Assembly (NCBI GenBank): GCA_041741415.1
Contig: JBGSKC010000035.1
Coordinates: 124,001-188,000 of the forward strand
Reading direction: 5' to 3'
Length of the DNA: 64,000 bases
DNA from: JANQTF01 sp041741415
Lineage (GTDB): Bacteria > Bacteroidota > Bacteroidia > J057
Position numbers and translations under genes: made by a program. The notes beneath the pieces were generated by a model. That model searched no databases. It had not been told where the DNA came from and was given only the letters and a program-made list of their open reading frames with translations. How positions within the stretch are numbered: position 1 is the first letter of the stretch; each line of letters begins with the position of its first letter. This document shows, in pieces, positions 43,712 to 51,884 of this stretch.

Positions 43712-43738
43712 TCCCCGGCACTGCCGGGGATTTTTTTT
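43712..43738 (+). terminator. Rho-independent terminator after the PH-like gene
   Basis: TCCCCGGC-ACT-GCCGGGGA followed by eight T. Strong stem and long T-run. Confidence 0.93.
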
Positions 43739-43743
43739 AAATC

Positions 43744-43799
43744 AGGGTGAAAAATTTAACCTTGCCTCTTGCAGGGTTAAAATATTCACCCTATATTTG
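43744..43799 (+). promoter_or_regulatory. Operator-covered Bacteroidota-type promoter
   Basis: The -7 element TATATTTG at 43792-43799 matches the TAnnTTTG consensus, and a CTTG at 43768-43771 lies 20 bases upstream in the -33 position. An 18-bp imperfect inverted repeat (43744-43761, beginning AGGGTGAA, and 43775-43792, ending TTCACCCT) brackets and overlaps it. A phage regulator binding here would control the short operon 43823-44886. Confidence 0.78.
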
Positions 43800-43822
43800 T
43801 CTTAACAAAAACGCTAAACACT

Positions 43823-43990
43823 ATGACAACGGCAGAACTCAAAAGAGGCATGAAGGTAAAGAACCAATTCGGCGCCACGCTCACGGTTCTCGAGGTGGTC
43901 GGGGGCTTGATGATCCGTACCTACGAAGACTTCAACAACCTTTACCACTGCACCAAGCTCATCTACAACGGCAAGCAAATCAAAGCCTAA
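43823..43990 (+). CDS. Hypothetical very small phage protein
   Basis: 55 residues from ATG 43823: a short beta-rich protein (MKVKNQFGATLTVLEVVGG, YHCTKLIYNGKQIKA). It begins about 24 bases after the promoter element, so it is the first gene of this operon. Its length is below common ORF cut-offs, but position and composition support it. Not recognised. Confidence 0.68.
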   Translation: MTTAELKRGMKVKNQFGATLTVLEVVGGLMIRTYEDFNNLYHCTKLIYNGKQIKA

Positions 43991-44010
43991 TCACCTTTAA
44001 CTCACTGAAA

Positions 44011-44328
44011 ATGAAATTCGCACGCTTCGCTATCAGCTTCGACCAGCCCTGGTACAACGTCATTGAGCTTAACTACAGCTACCTGGGCTACTATTACTGG
44101 AACAGGGGATCAATGAGCTGGACCAACGAGGAGCTGGCCATCCTGGAGGCCGAGTACCCAACCGCCATCGAGGCAATTACTGCCATCCAGGGCATGGGCC
44201 TGGTGCCAGTCTCGAATGTATTTCACGCCGACATTCATCTTGCAGCCGGAGGATTGGCAGTTCTTCGGTGCTATGCCCCGAAAGACTGGTGGGAAGTAAT
44301 GGCCGCTCAAATCGAAGAAGCAGTATGA
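44011..44328 (+). CDS. Hypothetical phage protein
   Basis: 105 residues from ATG 44011 with aromatic-rich N-terminus (YNVIELNYSYLGYYYW). No domain recognised. It ends overlapping the next start (ATGA), 20 bases after the 55-residue gene, so one operon. Confidence 0.68.
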   Translation: MKFARFAISFDQPWYNVIELNYSYLGYYYWNRGSMSWTNEELAILEAEYPTAIEAITAIQGMGLVPVSNVFHADIHLAAGGLAVLRCYAPKDWWEVMAAQIEEAV

Positions 44329-44555
44329 GCTGGTGGCCATTCTCAACCAGGGGAAAACACGACAGGGACAACGCCAAGGCGGTCTTCGCCTTCGATCGCC
44401 CGGTTCATGACGGTGATGAGATCACCGACCCCGAAGCCCGCCAGATCAACCAGTACATGCAGGAGGAATTCAAGTTTCCTCCTGCTACGCTGGAAACGCC
44501 AACCAGCATTTCATTCTCATACCAACAAGGAGATCTTGACGATGACGACCAATAG
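44325..44555 (+). CDS. Hypothetical small phage protein
   Basis: 76 residues from ATG 44325, coupled to the previous gene by 4 bases. Acidic C-terminus (SYQQGDLDDDDQ). Overlaps the next gene by 14 bases. Not recognised. Confidence 0.6.
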   Translation: MSWWPFSTRGKHDRDNAKAVFAFDRPVHDGDEITDPEARQINQYMQEEFKFPPATLETPTSISFSYQQGDLDDDDQ

Positions 44556-44886
44556 CCTGATCGAGTCGCTTAACCGCCCCCACATCAACCTGTCTGGCCT
44601 GGCCAGGCAGGTGGGCCTCAGCTCCAGCTTCATTGCCCGGTGCATGAATGGAGAAAAGAAACTGAGCATCCAGGCTCAGTGGAACATTGCCCATGCACTG
44701 GCTCCGCTGGAGCTGCGTGGCTGGGTATTCGCAGCGGACGGCCCCGACCTGGTGGCCGTCATGTTCACCGGCCCCAAGTTCTGGCCCGCATCACTGAAGC
44801 GCCTACGAGACCCTGCCGACCTGCATGAGTTCCTCACCATGCCGCTGCCAGAGCCAGCCGAATACGAAGAAAGCCCCACCGAGTAG
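44542..44886 (+). CDS. XRE-like helix-turn-helix phage protein
   Basis: 114 residues from ATG 44542. The N-terminal half reads as a helix-turn-helix (NLSGLARQVGLSSSFIARCMNGEKK), with the second half rich in Pro and Glu. It closes the short operon behind the operator promoter and may itself be the regulator of that promoter or of the structural genes, comparable in position to Mu's late activators; this is inference. The stop lies inside the terminator stem. Confidence 0.7.
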   Translation: MTTNSLIESLNRPHINLSGLARQVGLSSSFIARCMNGEKKLSIQAQWNIAHALAPLELRGWVFAADGPDLVAVMFTGPKFWPASLKRLRDPADLHEFLTMPLPEPAEYEESPTE

Positions 44887-44895
44887 GTGGGGCTT
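44871..44895. terminator. Bidirectional terminator between convergent operons
   Basis: AAGCCCCACC-GAGTA-GGTGGGGCTT; on the plus strand T-rich sequence follows (TTTCGCTTTT) and on the minus strand the outer pairs provide short T-runs. It separates the plus-strand short operon from the minus-strand head operon. Confidence 0.9.
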
Positions 44896-44930
44896 TCGCT
44901 TTTACGACGTTGCCGGTTCCGGGCACATGG

Positions 44931-45539
44931 TCATTCCTCCAGCGGAAGCGGGCACAGCAGCCCGTCTGCCTGATTATTCGGGATGAGGTAGGGCACGTAC
45001 TTCACCCTGGTGAGATAGTCGAAGATAGTGCACTCAAAGGTGAGCTGTGTCACATACCGGCTGTCTGCGTTGTGGTCGGTGACGGAAGTAACCAGGCGGA
45101 TGCCGTTATACAGCATCTGGTCCTGGTTGTTGATATTGATTGTGGCAGAGCTGCCGGTGAGGCGCTCTACGACCTGGTCCACCAGGTCGAGATGCTGGAG
45201 GGCCTGGCTCTGAAGCGGGTTGTCGGCCTGCTTCTCATTAACCCGCTCCTGCACCAGGTGAATGGTAAAGCGCAGCGGAGCCTGCTGGATCCGGCCTGAA
45301 AGCGCCTGCCACACCACAGGCGCAAACTCCACCAGGGCAGCTGGTGTGAGGTATGGCAACGAGCGGTCTTCCCCATCGGGTGCCCGCTCGTTTCGGTTAT
45401 ACCAGTCGTAGTGCATGACCAGGCCACCGAGCTGGCCGTCGCTGGTCCAGATCACCGGCAGGACATAGTCGAAGGTATCCTGCTCCCAGGGGTTCCTCCA
45501 GAGCAGCGCCTGGAGGGCGAGGTAAATCTGCTTTAACAT
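44931..45539 (-). CDS. Phage neck/tail-completion type protein
   Basis: 202 residues. Not a known motif, but the order after the gpG-like gene and the mixed alpha/beta composition fit a neck or tail-terminator protein in this class of Bacteroidota Mu-like phages. It is the last gene of the minus-strand operon, 4 bases after the gpG-like gene. Role inferred only from position. Confidence 0.55.
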   Translation of the reverse strand: MLKQIYLALQALLWRNPWEQDTFDYVLPVIWTSDGQLGGLVMHYDWYNRNERAPDGEDRSLPYLTPAALVEFAPVVWQALSGRIQQAPLRFTIHLVQERVNEKQADNPLQSQALQHLDLVDQVVERLTGSSATININNQDQMLYNGIRLVTSVTDHNADSRYVTQLTFECTIFDYLTRVKYVPYLIPNNQADGLLCPLPLEE

Positions 45540-45543
45540 AGCT

Positions 45544-46020
45544 TTAACGGCTGTTTGTGAGTGCCTCCTCGATGCGCCGGAGCATGTAGGGAGTGATGGA
45601 AAGGAAAGGGCGGGCAGGCACCACGATTGGCCCCTGCTTGAGCGCGAGCCGCTTCCAGAACTCGTTGCCGGTCTCGAGATACTGCGCCCAGAAGTACTTC
45701 TTCATCTTGAGGGTGACAGGAATCACGCCACCTTCGTTTTGGATCTGCGCATAGGGAACCCGGGCCAGGTCAATGCCTACCATTACACTACTGCCCTGCA
45801 CGCGATAGCCCATGCTGTCCTGGAGGGTGTTGGTATCGCTTAGCAGCTTGCGGTTCTGGCGTGGTGTACCAGGCACACGAGGCACCCAGGCACCCTCACC
45901 GATCAGGCTCTGGGTGCGGAAGTGATCATCGACCACCCGCACGGCTTCGGTGCCGATGATGTGCGGGGCTCTCTCTATGAACCGCTGCGCGTCCAGGATA
46001 GCTTCTTCGAGCGGGTTCAT
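45544..46020 (-). CDS. Virion morphogenesis protein (Mu gpG-like)
   Basis: 158 residues. Sequence features: EAVRVVDDHFRTQSLIGEGA near the N-terminus, WVPRVPGTPRQNRKLLSDTN, then LARVPYAQIQNEGGVIP and PARPFLSI, typical of the gpG/virion-morphogenesis family that connects head and tail in Mu. It overlaps the portal-MuF gene start-stop by 4 bases. Confidence 0.85.
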   Translation of the reverse strand: MNPLEEAILDAQRFIERAPHIIGTEAVRVVDDHFRTQSLIGEGAWVPRVPGTPRQNRKLLSDTNTLQDSMGYRVQGSSVMVGIDLARVPYAQIQNEGGVIPVTLKMKKYFWAQYLETGNEFWKRLALKQGPIVVPARPFLSITPYMLRRIEEALTNSR

Positions 46021-48068
46021 GATTGGGTGAGTTTGTCCACGAGCTCATTGAGCCGGGCTTTGCCCTGGGCATCGAGCCTGCGGAAGTAGTGGTGATTATC
46101 GCGGAAGATGAAGCCCTGGCGGCCTACGTTGCCCTGCCAGTAGGGGTCGGCATCCTTCATGCCAAGGGCCATGCTCTCGCCACCATCGCTCAGCTTCACC
46201 TGCCCGTTGTTAATCTCATCGCGCCGGATCTGCTTTACCCGGCACCGGCAGTTCCAGCCGTTGGGTGGGTAAAAGTCATTCCAGAATTGGTGAGTGATCG
46301 GCAGGGTGATACCATCCATGGCGGCATGCTCTGGCCGCACCCGGCTGTCTCCTTCGGTTTCATATTGCAGGTAGGGGTACTCCCTGGTGGCCATGGAGAT
46401 CTGCTCCCACTTCTGCGCCATGGTGCCCGCCCGCTTCACCTGGACGTACTCTGCCCGGAGCCAGTTTTCGTTGTACTCGCTGTGTATGCCCAGGGCCAGC
46501 GCCCGGAACTCGGTGAAGGGCATGAGCTTGCCATTTCTGTACACCGCATCGCGCAGGAGCTGCACCTGGTCGTAGGTCTTGGCCCCGGCAAATGCAAAGA
46601 TGTTGCGCTGGATTACCTTGTCGTAATCAGGGTTGGCTAGGTTGTAGCTGGTTTGCCAACCCTCCAGAAGTTGATTGGCGGTGGCAATCATGAGGGCTTC
46701 ATCTACGCCACCCTGCGGTGCCCGCCCCTCGAAGATTGCCCGGATCAGCGCCTCGAAAGCCTCCAGGATGCCGGTGAGCGTGATTCTGGCAGTTGCTTCC
46801 ATCTCATAGCTCGCTCTCGTCATGTAATATCGGGCAGCCGGACCATCGTCATCATCAGCACCCGGCTCGGAGGGCTGCTCCTTGGCCTTGGCCGTTTCAG
46901 CCTCTCGCTTGGCCTGCTTCATGGCTGCCGCCTCTGCCGGTGTGGGAGGCGGCACGTTGTAGCGGTCATAGAAGTATGCCTGGCTGATCGGCACCAAGGC
47001 GGCCAGCTTGCTATCTACGTCCACCCTTTGCGCCATGGAGAGGTGCTCCTGGCGGTCAAACTCGAACTCATACCCATTCTTGGGAGCCAGGCCCCAATAG
47101 CTCAGGAAGTCTTTGGCAGTGTCATTCAGCACCGACTCCACATATCGGAAGTCATCCGAGTGGATCTTGTCCTGCTCATCCTGGTGGATCTCACCGAGGG
47201 AGAAGGCTCCAGTCTCTTCGTTTTGGCTGGTGAGCTGGTTGCCCAAGATGAGCACTGCCAGCTCGTTGTTCATGGCCTGGCGGAAGTTTTTATAGAGGTC
47301 GCTTGATCCGCTGGCATCTGCCGACTCATGCAGCTCCAGGCCCACCCCTTCGGGCACGATGATGTAGGCAGCCGATCCCATCTCCTGGGCGGCCTTTTCG
47401 GCTTCCTGCCGGCTCACGGGGTCGTGAGGGTTGTATTGGTACTGCCGAATCGGCATACCGAATATCTCGCAGAAGTTGGCCCAGTCTGCTATGAGGCCCT
47501 GCTTGTACAGCACGTAGGGCGCTGCCCGGTGCAGGAGGCCCAGGTCGCTGCGCTCTCCCACCTCCAGGAGCTGCCGGTCCAGGGGAGATGTGCGGAAGGG
47601 AATACCCTCATGCGAGCCCTGGCTCAGCATCACAATGCCAAGCTCCGGAATGACGTGGTGGCGGGGAATGGCCATCATGCCCACCACGTTCCCACGCTTG
47701 AGGCTCGGCTCAATGAGGGTATGGCCATAGAAGCGAGTTTCCATTACCAAGCGCAGGAGCTTGCGAAACCAGCCCCGCCTGGTGATAGCCTCATAGGCTT
47801 CATCGCGCTTGCCAGCCTGATCCTTAACGATGATGCGCTGGTTGGTCACTTCCTGTATCCTGCGCTCCACGAAGGAAAACAGGAAGGCATCGAGCATGAT
47901 GCGCTGGTAGTTTTCCATGAGGAGCCGCCTGCGGGGAAACGCAATGTTCTCCGCCGACTGGATGGCGCGCTGCCAGGTGAGGATGTCTTCGCGCCTGCGC
48001 TCGAGGCGGGCCACCGTGATCTTGTTCACCACGATGTTCTGGTCGCTGATTTTTTGAGGCTCTACCAT
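46017..48068 (-). CDS. Portal protein (DUF935) fused to MuF-type head protein
   Basis: 683 residues. The N-terminal about 400 residues match DUF935 portal proteins (Mu gp29): ADWANFCEIFGMPIRQYQYN, EMGSAAYIIVPEGVGLELHES and NELAVLILGNQLTSQ. The second part, after a Glu/Lys/Asp-rich linker (about 395-430), ends in SRVRPEHAAMDGITLP and FYPPNGWNCRCRVKQI, the minor-head (MuF/gp30) signature. In Mu these are two genes; here a single frame joins them. The portal forms the DNA entry ring, and MuF is a minor head component. The start overlaps the terminase stop by 7 bases. Confidence 0.9.
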   Translation of the reverse strand: MVEPQKISDQNIVVNKITVARLERRREDILTWQRAIQSAENIAFPRRRLLMENYQRIMLDAFLFSFVERRIQEVTNQRIIVKDQAGKRDEAYEAITRRGWFRKLLRLVMETRFYGHTLIEPSLKRGNVVGMMAIPRHHVIPELGIVMLSQGSHEGIPFRTSPLDRQLLEVGERSDLGLLHRAAPYVLYKQGLIADWANFCEIFGMPIRQYQYNPHDPVSRQEAEKAAQEMGSAAYIIVPEGVGLELHESADASGSSDLYKNFRQAMNNELAVLILGNQLTSQNEETGAFSLGEIHQDEQDKIHSDDFRYVESVLNDTAKDFLSYWGLAPKNGYEFEFDRQEHLSMAQRVDVDSKLAALVPISQAYFYDRYNVPPPTPAEAAAMKQAKREAETAKAKEQPSEPGADDDDGPAARYYMTRASYEMEATARITLTGILEAFEALIRAIFEGRAPQGGVDEALMIATANQLLEGWQTSYNLANPDYDKVIQRNIFAFAGAKTYDQVQLLRDAVYRNGKLMPFTEFRALALGIHSEYNENWLRAEYVQVKRAGTMAQKWEQISMATREYPYLQYETEGDSRVRPEHAAMDGITLPITHQFWNDFYPPNGWNCRCRVKQIRRDEINNGQVKLSDGGESMALGMKDADPYWQGNVGRQGFIFRDNHHYFRRLDAQGKARLNELVDKLTQS

Positions 48069-49567
48069 CGTTTCGTATTTGAGATTTTAGCCCCCACCAG
48101 GGGCTTCTCTGAAGTGAAAATCATCTGCTCGAGGAGGAACACCGCGCCCTCGAATGCGTCAGGGCCGTCTTTTTTCACCCTGGTGCTGCCCATGTGGAAC
48201 AGCAGGAATTGGTCGACGAGGTTTTGCATGTGGTGGTTGCCCTGCTCCGCCTGGTCAAAGAACACTTGCCCCCGCTCAAATTGCCCGGCACGGGCCGCGA
48301 TGCGGCTATCCTTGTCTGGCTTCTTTCGCTGGTCACCCCGCAGGGCGAGCGGGTAGCCTTGCCGTTTGGCCTCCTCGTTAAAGTCTTTGTAAAGCAGGTT
48401 TTGAAGGAATACTTCTTCCATATAGAACTGCGCGGCTCCGGATCCCTCCTTCAGGTAGCGGTCCATCTCATAGCCCCACCTCACCATCTCTGCCACACTG
48501 GCCACATCGCAGAAAGCCTTCCGCACGTGGATCTCTCCCTTGTACAGGCCGACGAGTATCCAGGCTTTTTTATCCGCGTCCTTCTTATTGCTGAATGAGG
48601 GGTCGAGGTATGCCACCAGGTACTTGTACTGCTTGAGGGGAGGCATCTTTTTCCACTGAATCCACTCACGCTTGAACACGCTGCCTGGGCGGATGGGGTT
48701 GTTGAAATACTCCCTTTGCCGGATGTGCTCCGGGATGCCCTTCAGGATGTCGGCCACCACCTCCTTGGGGAAGCGATCCGGCCAGGTAGGGCGGCCCTTG
48801 GCATCGAGGATGTTCACCTCCTGCACATAGTCAGCGATGTTGCCCCACCTGGCCATCAGGCAGTCTTCGGCGAAGAGGTTCTGCACGAACCAGGCAGAAT
48901 AGTGGCCACTGAAGTCCATGGCGGGAAACAGGGCACCGGTGAGCCAGTCCCAGGCTTTGTCTATCTGCTCAGCAGAACGGACCAGCTCATCATCATCGAG
49001 GTCATCATACACCTGGAGGTCGGGCCGCTGAGACCCTACCTTCATCCCCCTGGGCGACTGGTTGCGGCCAATGGCCTGGAAGGCCACGCCGTTCTTCAGT
49101 ATAATGCGCCCGGTCTCCCAGGCTCCCAGGTTCTTTTGACGACCATAGTCCTGAATGAGGCGGGCATTCTCCTCCAGCTGGAGCTTGATCGGCTCAAGCA
49201 TGTCGGATGCTGCATCCCAGCTTTTCGAGCTGTACACCACGAACTTTACCTGCTGAAGCAGGGCCCTCCGGATGAGCTCCATCTGCGTGTCGGTGGTTTT
49301 CGAGAAGCCCCTGAAAGCACGCAGGGCGAGCTTCTTGTATTTAGGGTTATCCCTTGCCCGCCACCACTTCTTGTGGTGCTCGCTGAATTCAGAGGTGCAC
49401 CAGTTCGGGAAGTAATACTTGAACCAGGCTGCCCGGTCCTTTTCCAGCTCTGCCCGCCGCCTGGTGCGTTGCTCCGGGGTCTCGGTGGTATTGATCTGGG
49501 TGCTGGAGCGGATGCTTTGTCGCATCTTCTCCCACCTCTCGAGTGCCTTTTTGTCTTGCTGCCTCAT
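48062..49567 (-). CDS. Terminase large subunit (Mu gp28-like)
   Basis: 501 residues. The ATPase part has WFKYYFPNWCTSEFSEHHKKWW, RAFRGFSKTT in the place of Walker A, and LQVYDDLDDDE as Walker B. The nuclease part contains LVAYLDPSFSN and later EEVFLQNLL. It packages DNA into heads; in Mu it cuts host-flanking DNA headful-wise. It follows the small subunit with a 110-base gap that includes an 8-bp inverted repeat (49639-49646/49666-49673). Confidence 0.9.
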   Translation of the reverse strand: MRQQDKKALERWEKMRQSIRSSTQINTTETPEQRTRRRAELEKDRAAWFKYYFPNWCTSEFSEHHKKWWRARDNPKYKKLALRAFRGFSKTTDTQMELIRRALLQQVKFVVYSSKSWDAASDMLEPIKLQLEENARLIQDYGRQKNLGAWETGRIILKNGVAFQAIGRNQSPRGMKVGSQRPDLQVYDDLDDDELVRSAEQIDKAWDWLTGALFPAMDFSGHYSAWFVQNLFAEDCLMARWGNIADYVQEVNILDAKGRPTWPDRFPKEVVADILKGIPEHIRQREYFNNPIRPGSVFKREWIQWKKMPPLKQYKYLVAYLDPSFSNKKDADKKAWILVGLYKGEIHVRKAFCDVASVAEMVRWGYEMDRYLKEGSGAAQFYMEEVFLQNLLYKDFNEEAKRQGYPLALRGDQRKKPDKDSRIAARAGQFERGQVFFDQAEQGNHHMQNLVDQFLLFHMGSTRVKKDGPDAFEGAVFLLEQMIFTSEKPLVGAKISNTKRW

Positions 49568-49677
49568 GTGCCCTTTTATTTGCCTTTTAAGCGAGCCTTT
49601 TTAGGATGTGGCCCCGATATACCACCCGCGATACATCAGGGCTGTTAAAAGCGGTTTCCAAAACAAACAGCCCGGGT

Positions 49678-50175
49678 TTATCGCAGCACCTCGGCACGGG
49701 TGAGAAGGAATTCATTCACCAGCGGCTCCAGAGGGGTGAGCATGTGAACCTGGCCAGCCCTTGCTAGGAAGAGCAGAAAGTTCTCCATGACGTGCACATA
49801 GTCCATCAGGGAGGTTTCCTTATCTAGGCTTTCCACGAGTTTGGCCAGCTTGGCCATCTGGTCAGTTTCAGCGGGGCTGGGGATCCGCTCAGCCTCTGGC
49901 CGCTCGGCAATGATGTTGTTCAGCTCATTGAGCTGGAGCAGGTATTGCCGCACGAGCTGCGGCCTGGTCACCTGCCGGGCCGAGCGGAGCAGGTGCCAGT
50001 TGCCTGCTATCACCCACTTGCTCAGTGTTTGAGGTGTTACCCCCACTTGCTCGGCAATCTGGTCCTGGGTCTTGTTCGTGTTGAGAAAGAGCGTGTGAGC
50101 AAGGTCTTTCTGCCTGGCACGGTTTCCCCGACCGAGCTGCTTAGAAGTGGTGGGATCTTTTGGGGTTTGAGCCAT
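49678..50175 (-). CDS. Terminase small subunit-like DNA-binding protein
   Basis: 165 residues from ATG 50175 (a start at 50202 is also possible). An N-terminal helix-turn-helix TQDQIAEQVGVTPQTLSKWV precedes a helical region. Position directly before the large subunit and the HTH support a terminase small subunit, which recognises DNA for packaging. It overlaps the gp36-like gene by 35 bases. Confidence 0.75.
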   Translation of the reverse strand: MAQTPKDPTTSKQLGRGNRARQKDLAHTLFLNTNKTQDQIAEQVGVTPQTLSKWVIAGNWHLLRSARQVTRPQLVRQYLLQLNELNNIIAERPEAERIPSPAETDQMAKLAKLVESLDKETSLMDYVHVMENFLLFLARAGQVHMLTPLEPLVNEFLLTRAEVLR

Positions 50176-50560
50176 ATCGGACTTCTTCCTTGGTATCGCC
50201 ATCCTCCGGATCGGGGAATGGCAGGTTGGGGTTGATTTGTTGCTTGTTGACCATCTCCAGCCAGCGGATGGCAAGGTCGTACCGCTCCTTCCGGAGCGCT
50301 GGAACCATGTCGGGGCTGATGCGGGCATGTAGGTGATAGAGGACCATGTCCACCAGGTACATGACCACCGCAGGGTTGCGGTCTGTGCCGGTGGCTGCGA
50401 ATACGGCAGCGGTGTCATACCTGGCTGCCAGGTAAGACTCCATCTGCGATTGAGCATTGAGCTCTGCTGTGTTCCTGGTGACCTGGTCGTTTTCGATAAC
50501 CTGGGCCAGGGTATGATCCTTGATCGCGGCCTTGTAATCGGCCAGGGTGAGGAAAGGCAT
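50141..50560 (-). CDS. gp36-like phage protein (DUF1320)
   Basis: 139 residues. The pattern FLTLADYKAAIKDHTLAQVI, NAQSQMESYLAARYD and MYLVDMVLYHLHARI matches Mu gp36/DUF1320, a head- or neck-completion type protein. It is the first gene of the minus-strand operon, just left of the divergent promoter region. Confidence 0.85.
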   Translation of the reverse strand: MPFLTLADYKAAIKDHTLAQVIENDQVTRNTAELNAQSQMESYLAARYDTAAVFAATGTDRNPAVVMYLVDMVLYHLHARISPDMVPALRKERYDLAIRWLEMVNKQQINPNLPFPDPEDGDTKEEVRYGSNPKRSHHF

Positions 50561-50647
50561 GTGTGTCAGTTTGGGGCAAAAAACGAGGGTTTTTCCTGCC
50601 CGGAAAGTGGGCGAAAACTCAGTGAGCAGAAGTACGCACCCTCTGCC
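50561..50647. promoter_or_regulatory. Divergent promoter region between head modules
   Basis: 87 bases between the start codons of the minus-strand and plus-strand structural operons. It contains an imperfect inverted repeat around 50589-50618 (GTTTTTCCTGCCC and GGGCGAAAAC) and a GGGGCAAAAAA stretch resembling the left-end motif. No clear TAnnTTTG element is seen, so the promoters are inferred from the divergent gene layout. Confidence 0.55.
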
Positions 50648-51808
50648 ATGAACTATCCTATCAGTGATTTTTCGGACGTTGTCAGGTTTCGCAGCACGGT
50701 CAATATTGCTGCCCTAATCAATATGCGACACACGATCACACTGTATGGCGGCATCGGCCACTACGACGAAATCAACGCATCGTCGGTAGCGGCCCAACTT
50801 CGGGGCAAAACCCTGAAGGAGCTGGAGGTGCGTGTCCACAGTGGTGGCGGTGATGTCTTCGAGGGCTTTGCGCTGTACAACTACTTCCAGAGCCTGAAGG
50901 CTGCTGGAACTCGCATCACCTTCTACGTGGATGGCCTGGCAGCAAGTATGATGAGCTTCGTCATCCTGGCCGGAGACGAGATCCGGATGGCGGGCAACAG
51001 CATGATCATGGTGCACGCACCCTCGGTGATGGCACGTGGAAATGCTGCGAAGCTGCGGGAGGCTGCACTCCTGGTCGAGAAGATCCAGGAGATGATGCAG
51101 GCTGGCTACCAGCAGCTCACAGGAAAGCCCGCCGCTGAGGTGGCAGAGTGGCTGAAGAAGGACACCTTCTTTACGCCTGCCGAAGCCAAGCAGGCGGGCA
51201 TCGCCACCCAGATCACAGCAGCTGTAATGACTGCCACCCTCCCTGAACTCAGCGCCGCCACGCTGGAATCTGTGTACGCTTCATTCACTCCTATTTCAAA
51301 TCCCAATCCCATCTCAATGAAAGCGATTGCCACGCTGCTGGATCTCAGTGCAGAAGCCAGCGAAGAAACAATCATGGCGAAGGTGAGGGAGCTGCGTTCC
51401 CAGCTGGTGACCGCCACTGCCAACGCCGCTACCCTGGAAACCCGAGCCACCACTGCCGAAGCCACCCTGCTCGAGATGCAGGCCGCTGGCAAAAAGCAGG
51501 CTGCTGGCCTCCTGGTTCAGTCTGCCCTGGAAGCCGGTAAGATCACCGCCGCCCAGAAGGACCAGTTCCAGAAGCTCGCCGAAATGGACTACGACAGCAC
51601 AGCCTTCGTGATGGACAGCATGAGCGGCTTCAAGTCGATCACCGCCCAGATCACTGCTTCGGCTGCCGAGGATCCCAACAAGGCACTGGTGGATGAGTAC
51701 GTGAAGCGGCACAAGGAAGGCACCCTCGCCAAGCTGAAGGCCAGCAACGAAGCTCATTTCAAAGCCATCCAGGCTGCCTACCTCGAAAACCTCAAAGCCA
51801 ACGCCTAA
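50648..51808 (+). CDS. ClpP-type prohead protease fused to scaffold
   Basis: 386 residues from ATG 50648. Residues about 30-200 form a ClpP-like serine protease: HSGGGDVFEGFALYN, catalytic Ser-100 in DGLAASMMSF and His-123 in MVHAPS. From residue 224 (MKAIATLLDLSAEA) the protein becomes a helical, Ala/Thr/Glu-rich scaffold. The protease matures the head and the scaffold guides assembly. ATG 51317 (residue 224) in frame could give a scaffold-only product, as Mu does with I and Z. Major capsid follows. Confidence 0.88.
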   Translation: MNYPISDFSDVVRFRSTVNIAALINMRHTITLYGGIGHYDEINASSVAAQLRGKTLKELEVRVHSGGGDVFEGFALYNYFQSLKAAGTRITFYVDGLAASMMSFVILAGDEIRMAGNSMIMVHAPSVMARGNAAKLREAALLVEKIQEMMQAGYQQLTGKPAAEVAEWLKKDTFFTPAEAKQAGIATQITAAVMTATLPELSAATLESVYASFTPISNPNPISMKAIATLLDLSAEASEETIMAKVRELRSQLVTATANAATLETRATTAEATLLEMQAAGKKQAAGLLVQSALEAGKITAAQKDQFQKLAEMDYDSTAFVMDSMSGFKSITAQITASAAEDPNKALVDEYVKRHKEGTLAKLKASNEAHFKAIQAAYLENLKANA

Positions 51809-51840
51809 GCAGGCATTCACCCCATACCCTTTTTTTAACT

Positions 51841-51868
51841 GGGGGGGATAGGGCAACTGAGCCCCCCC
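51841..51868 (+). promoter_or_regulatory. GC hairpin between scaffold and capsid genes
   Basis: Seven G (51841-51847) can pair with seven C (51862-51868), followed by TGCTTTTTC. It may act as attenuator or mRNA-stabilising/processing signal that sets capsid expression separately from the protease. Confidence 0.5.
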
Positions 51869-51884
51869 TGCTTTTTCGAAAACA

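Noticed and set aside
47328..48356. Long plus-strand frames in the packaging region (also 46023-46640 and 48716-49648)
   Set aside because: Opposite to portal-MuF and terminase genes with clear signatures; shadows of GC-rich coding.
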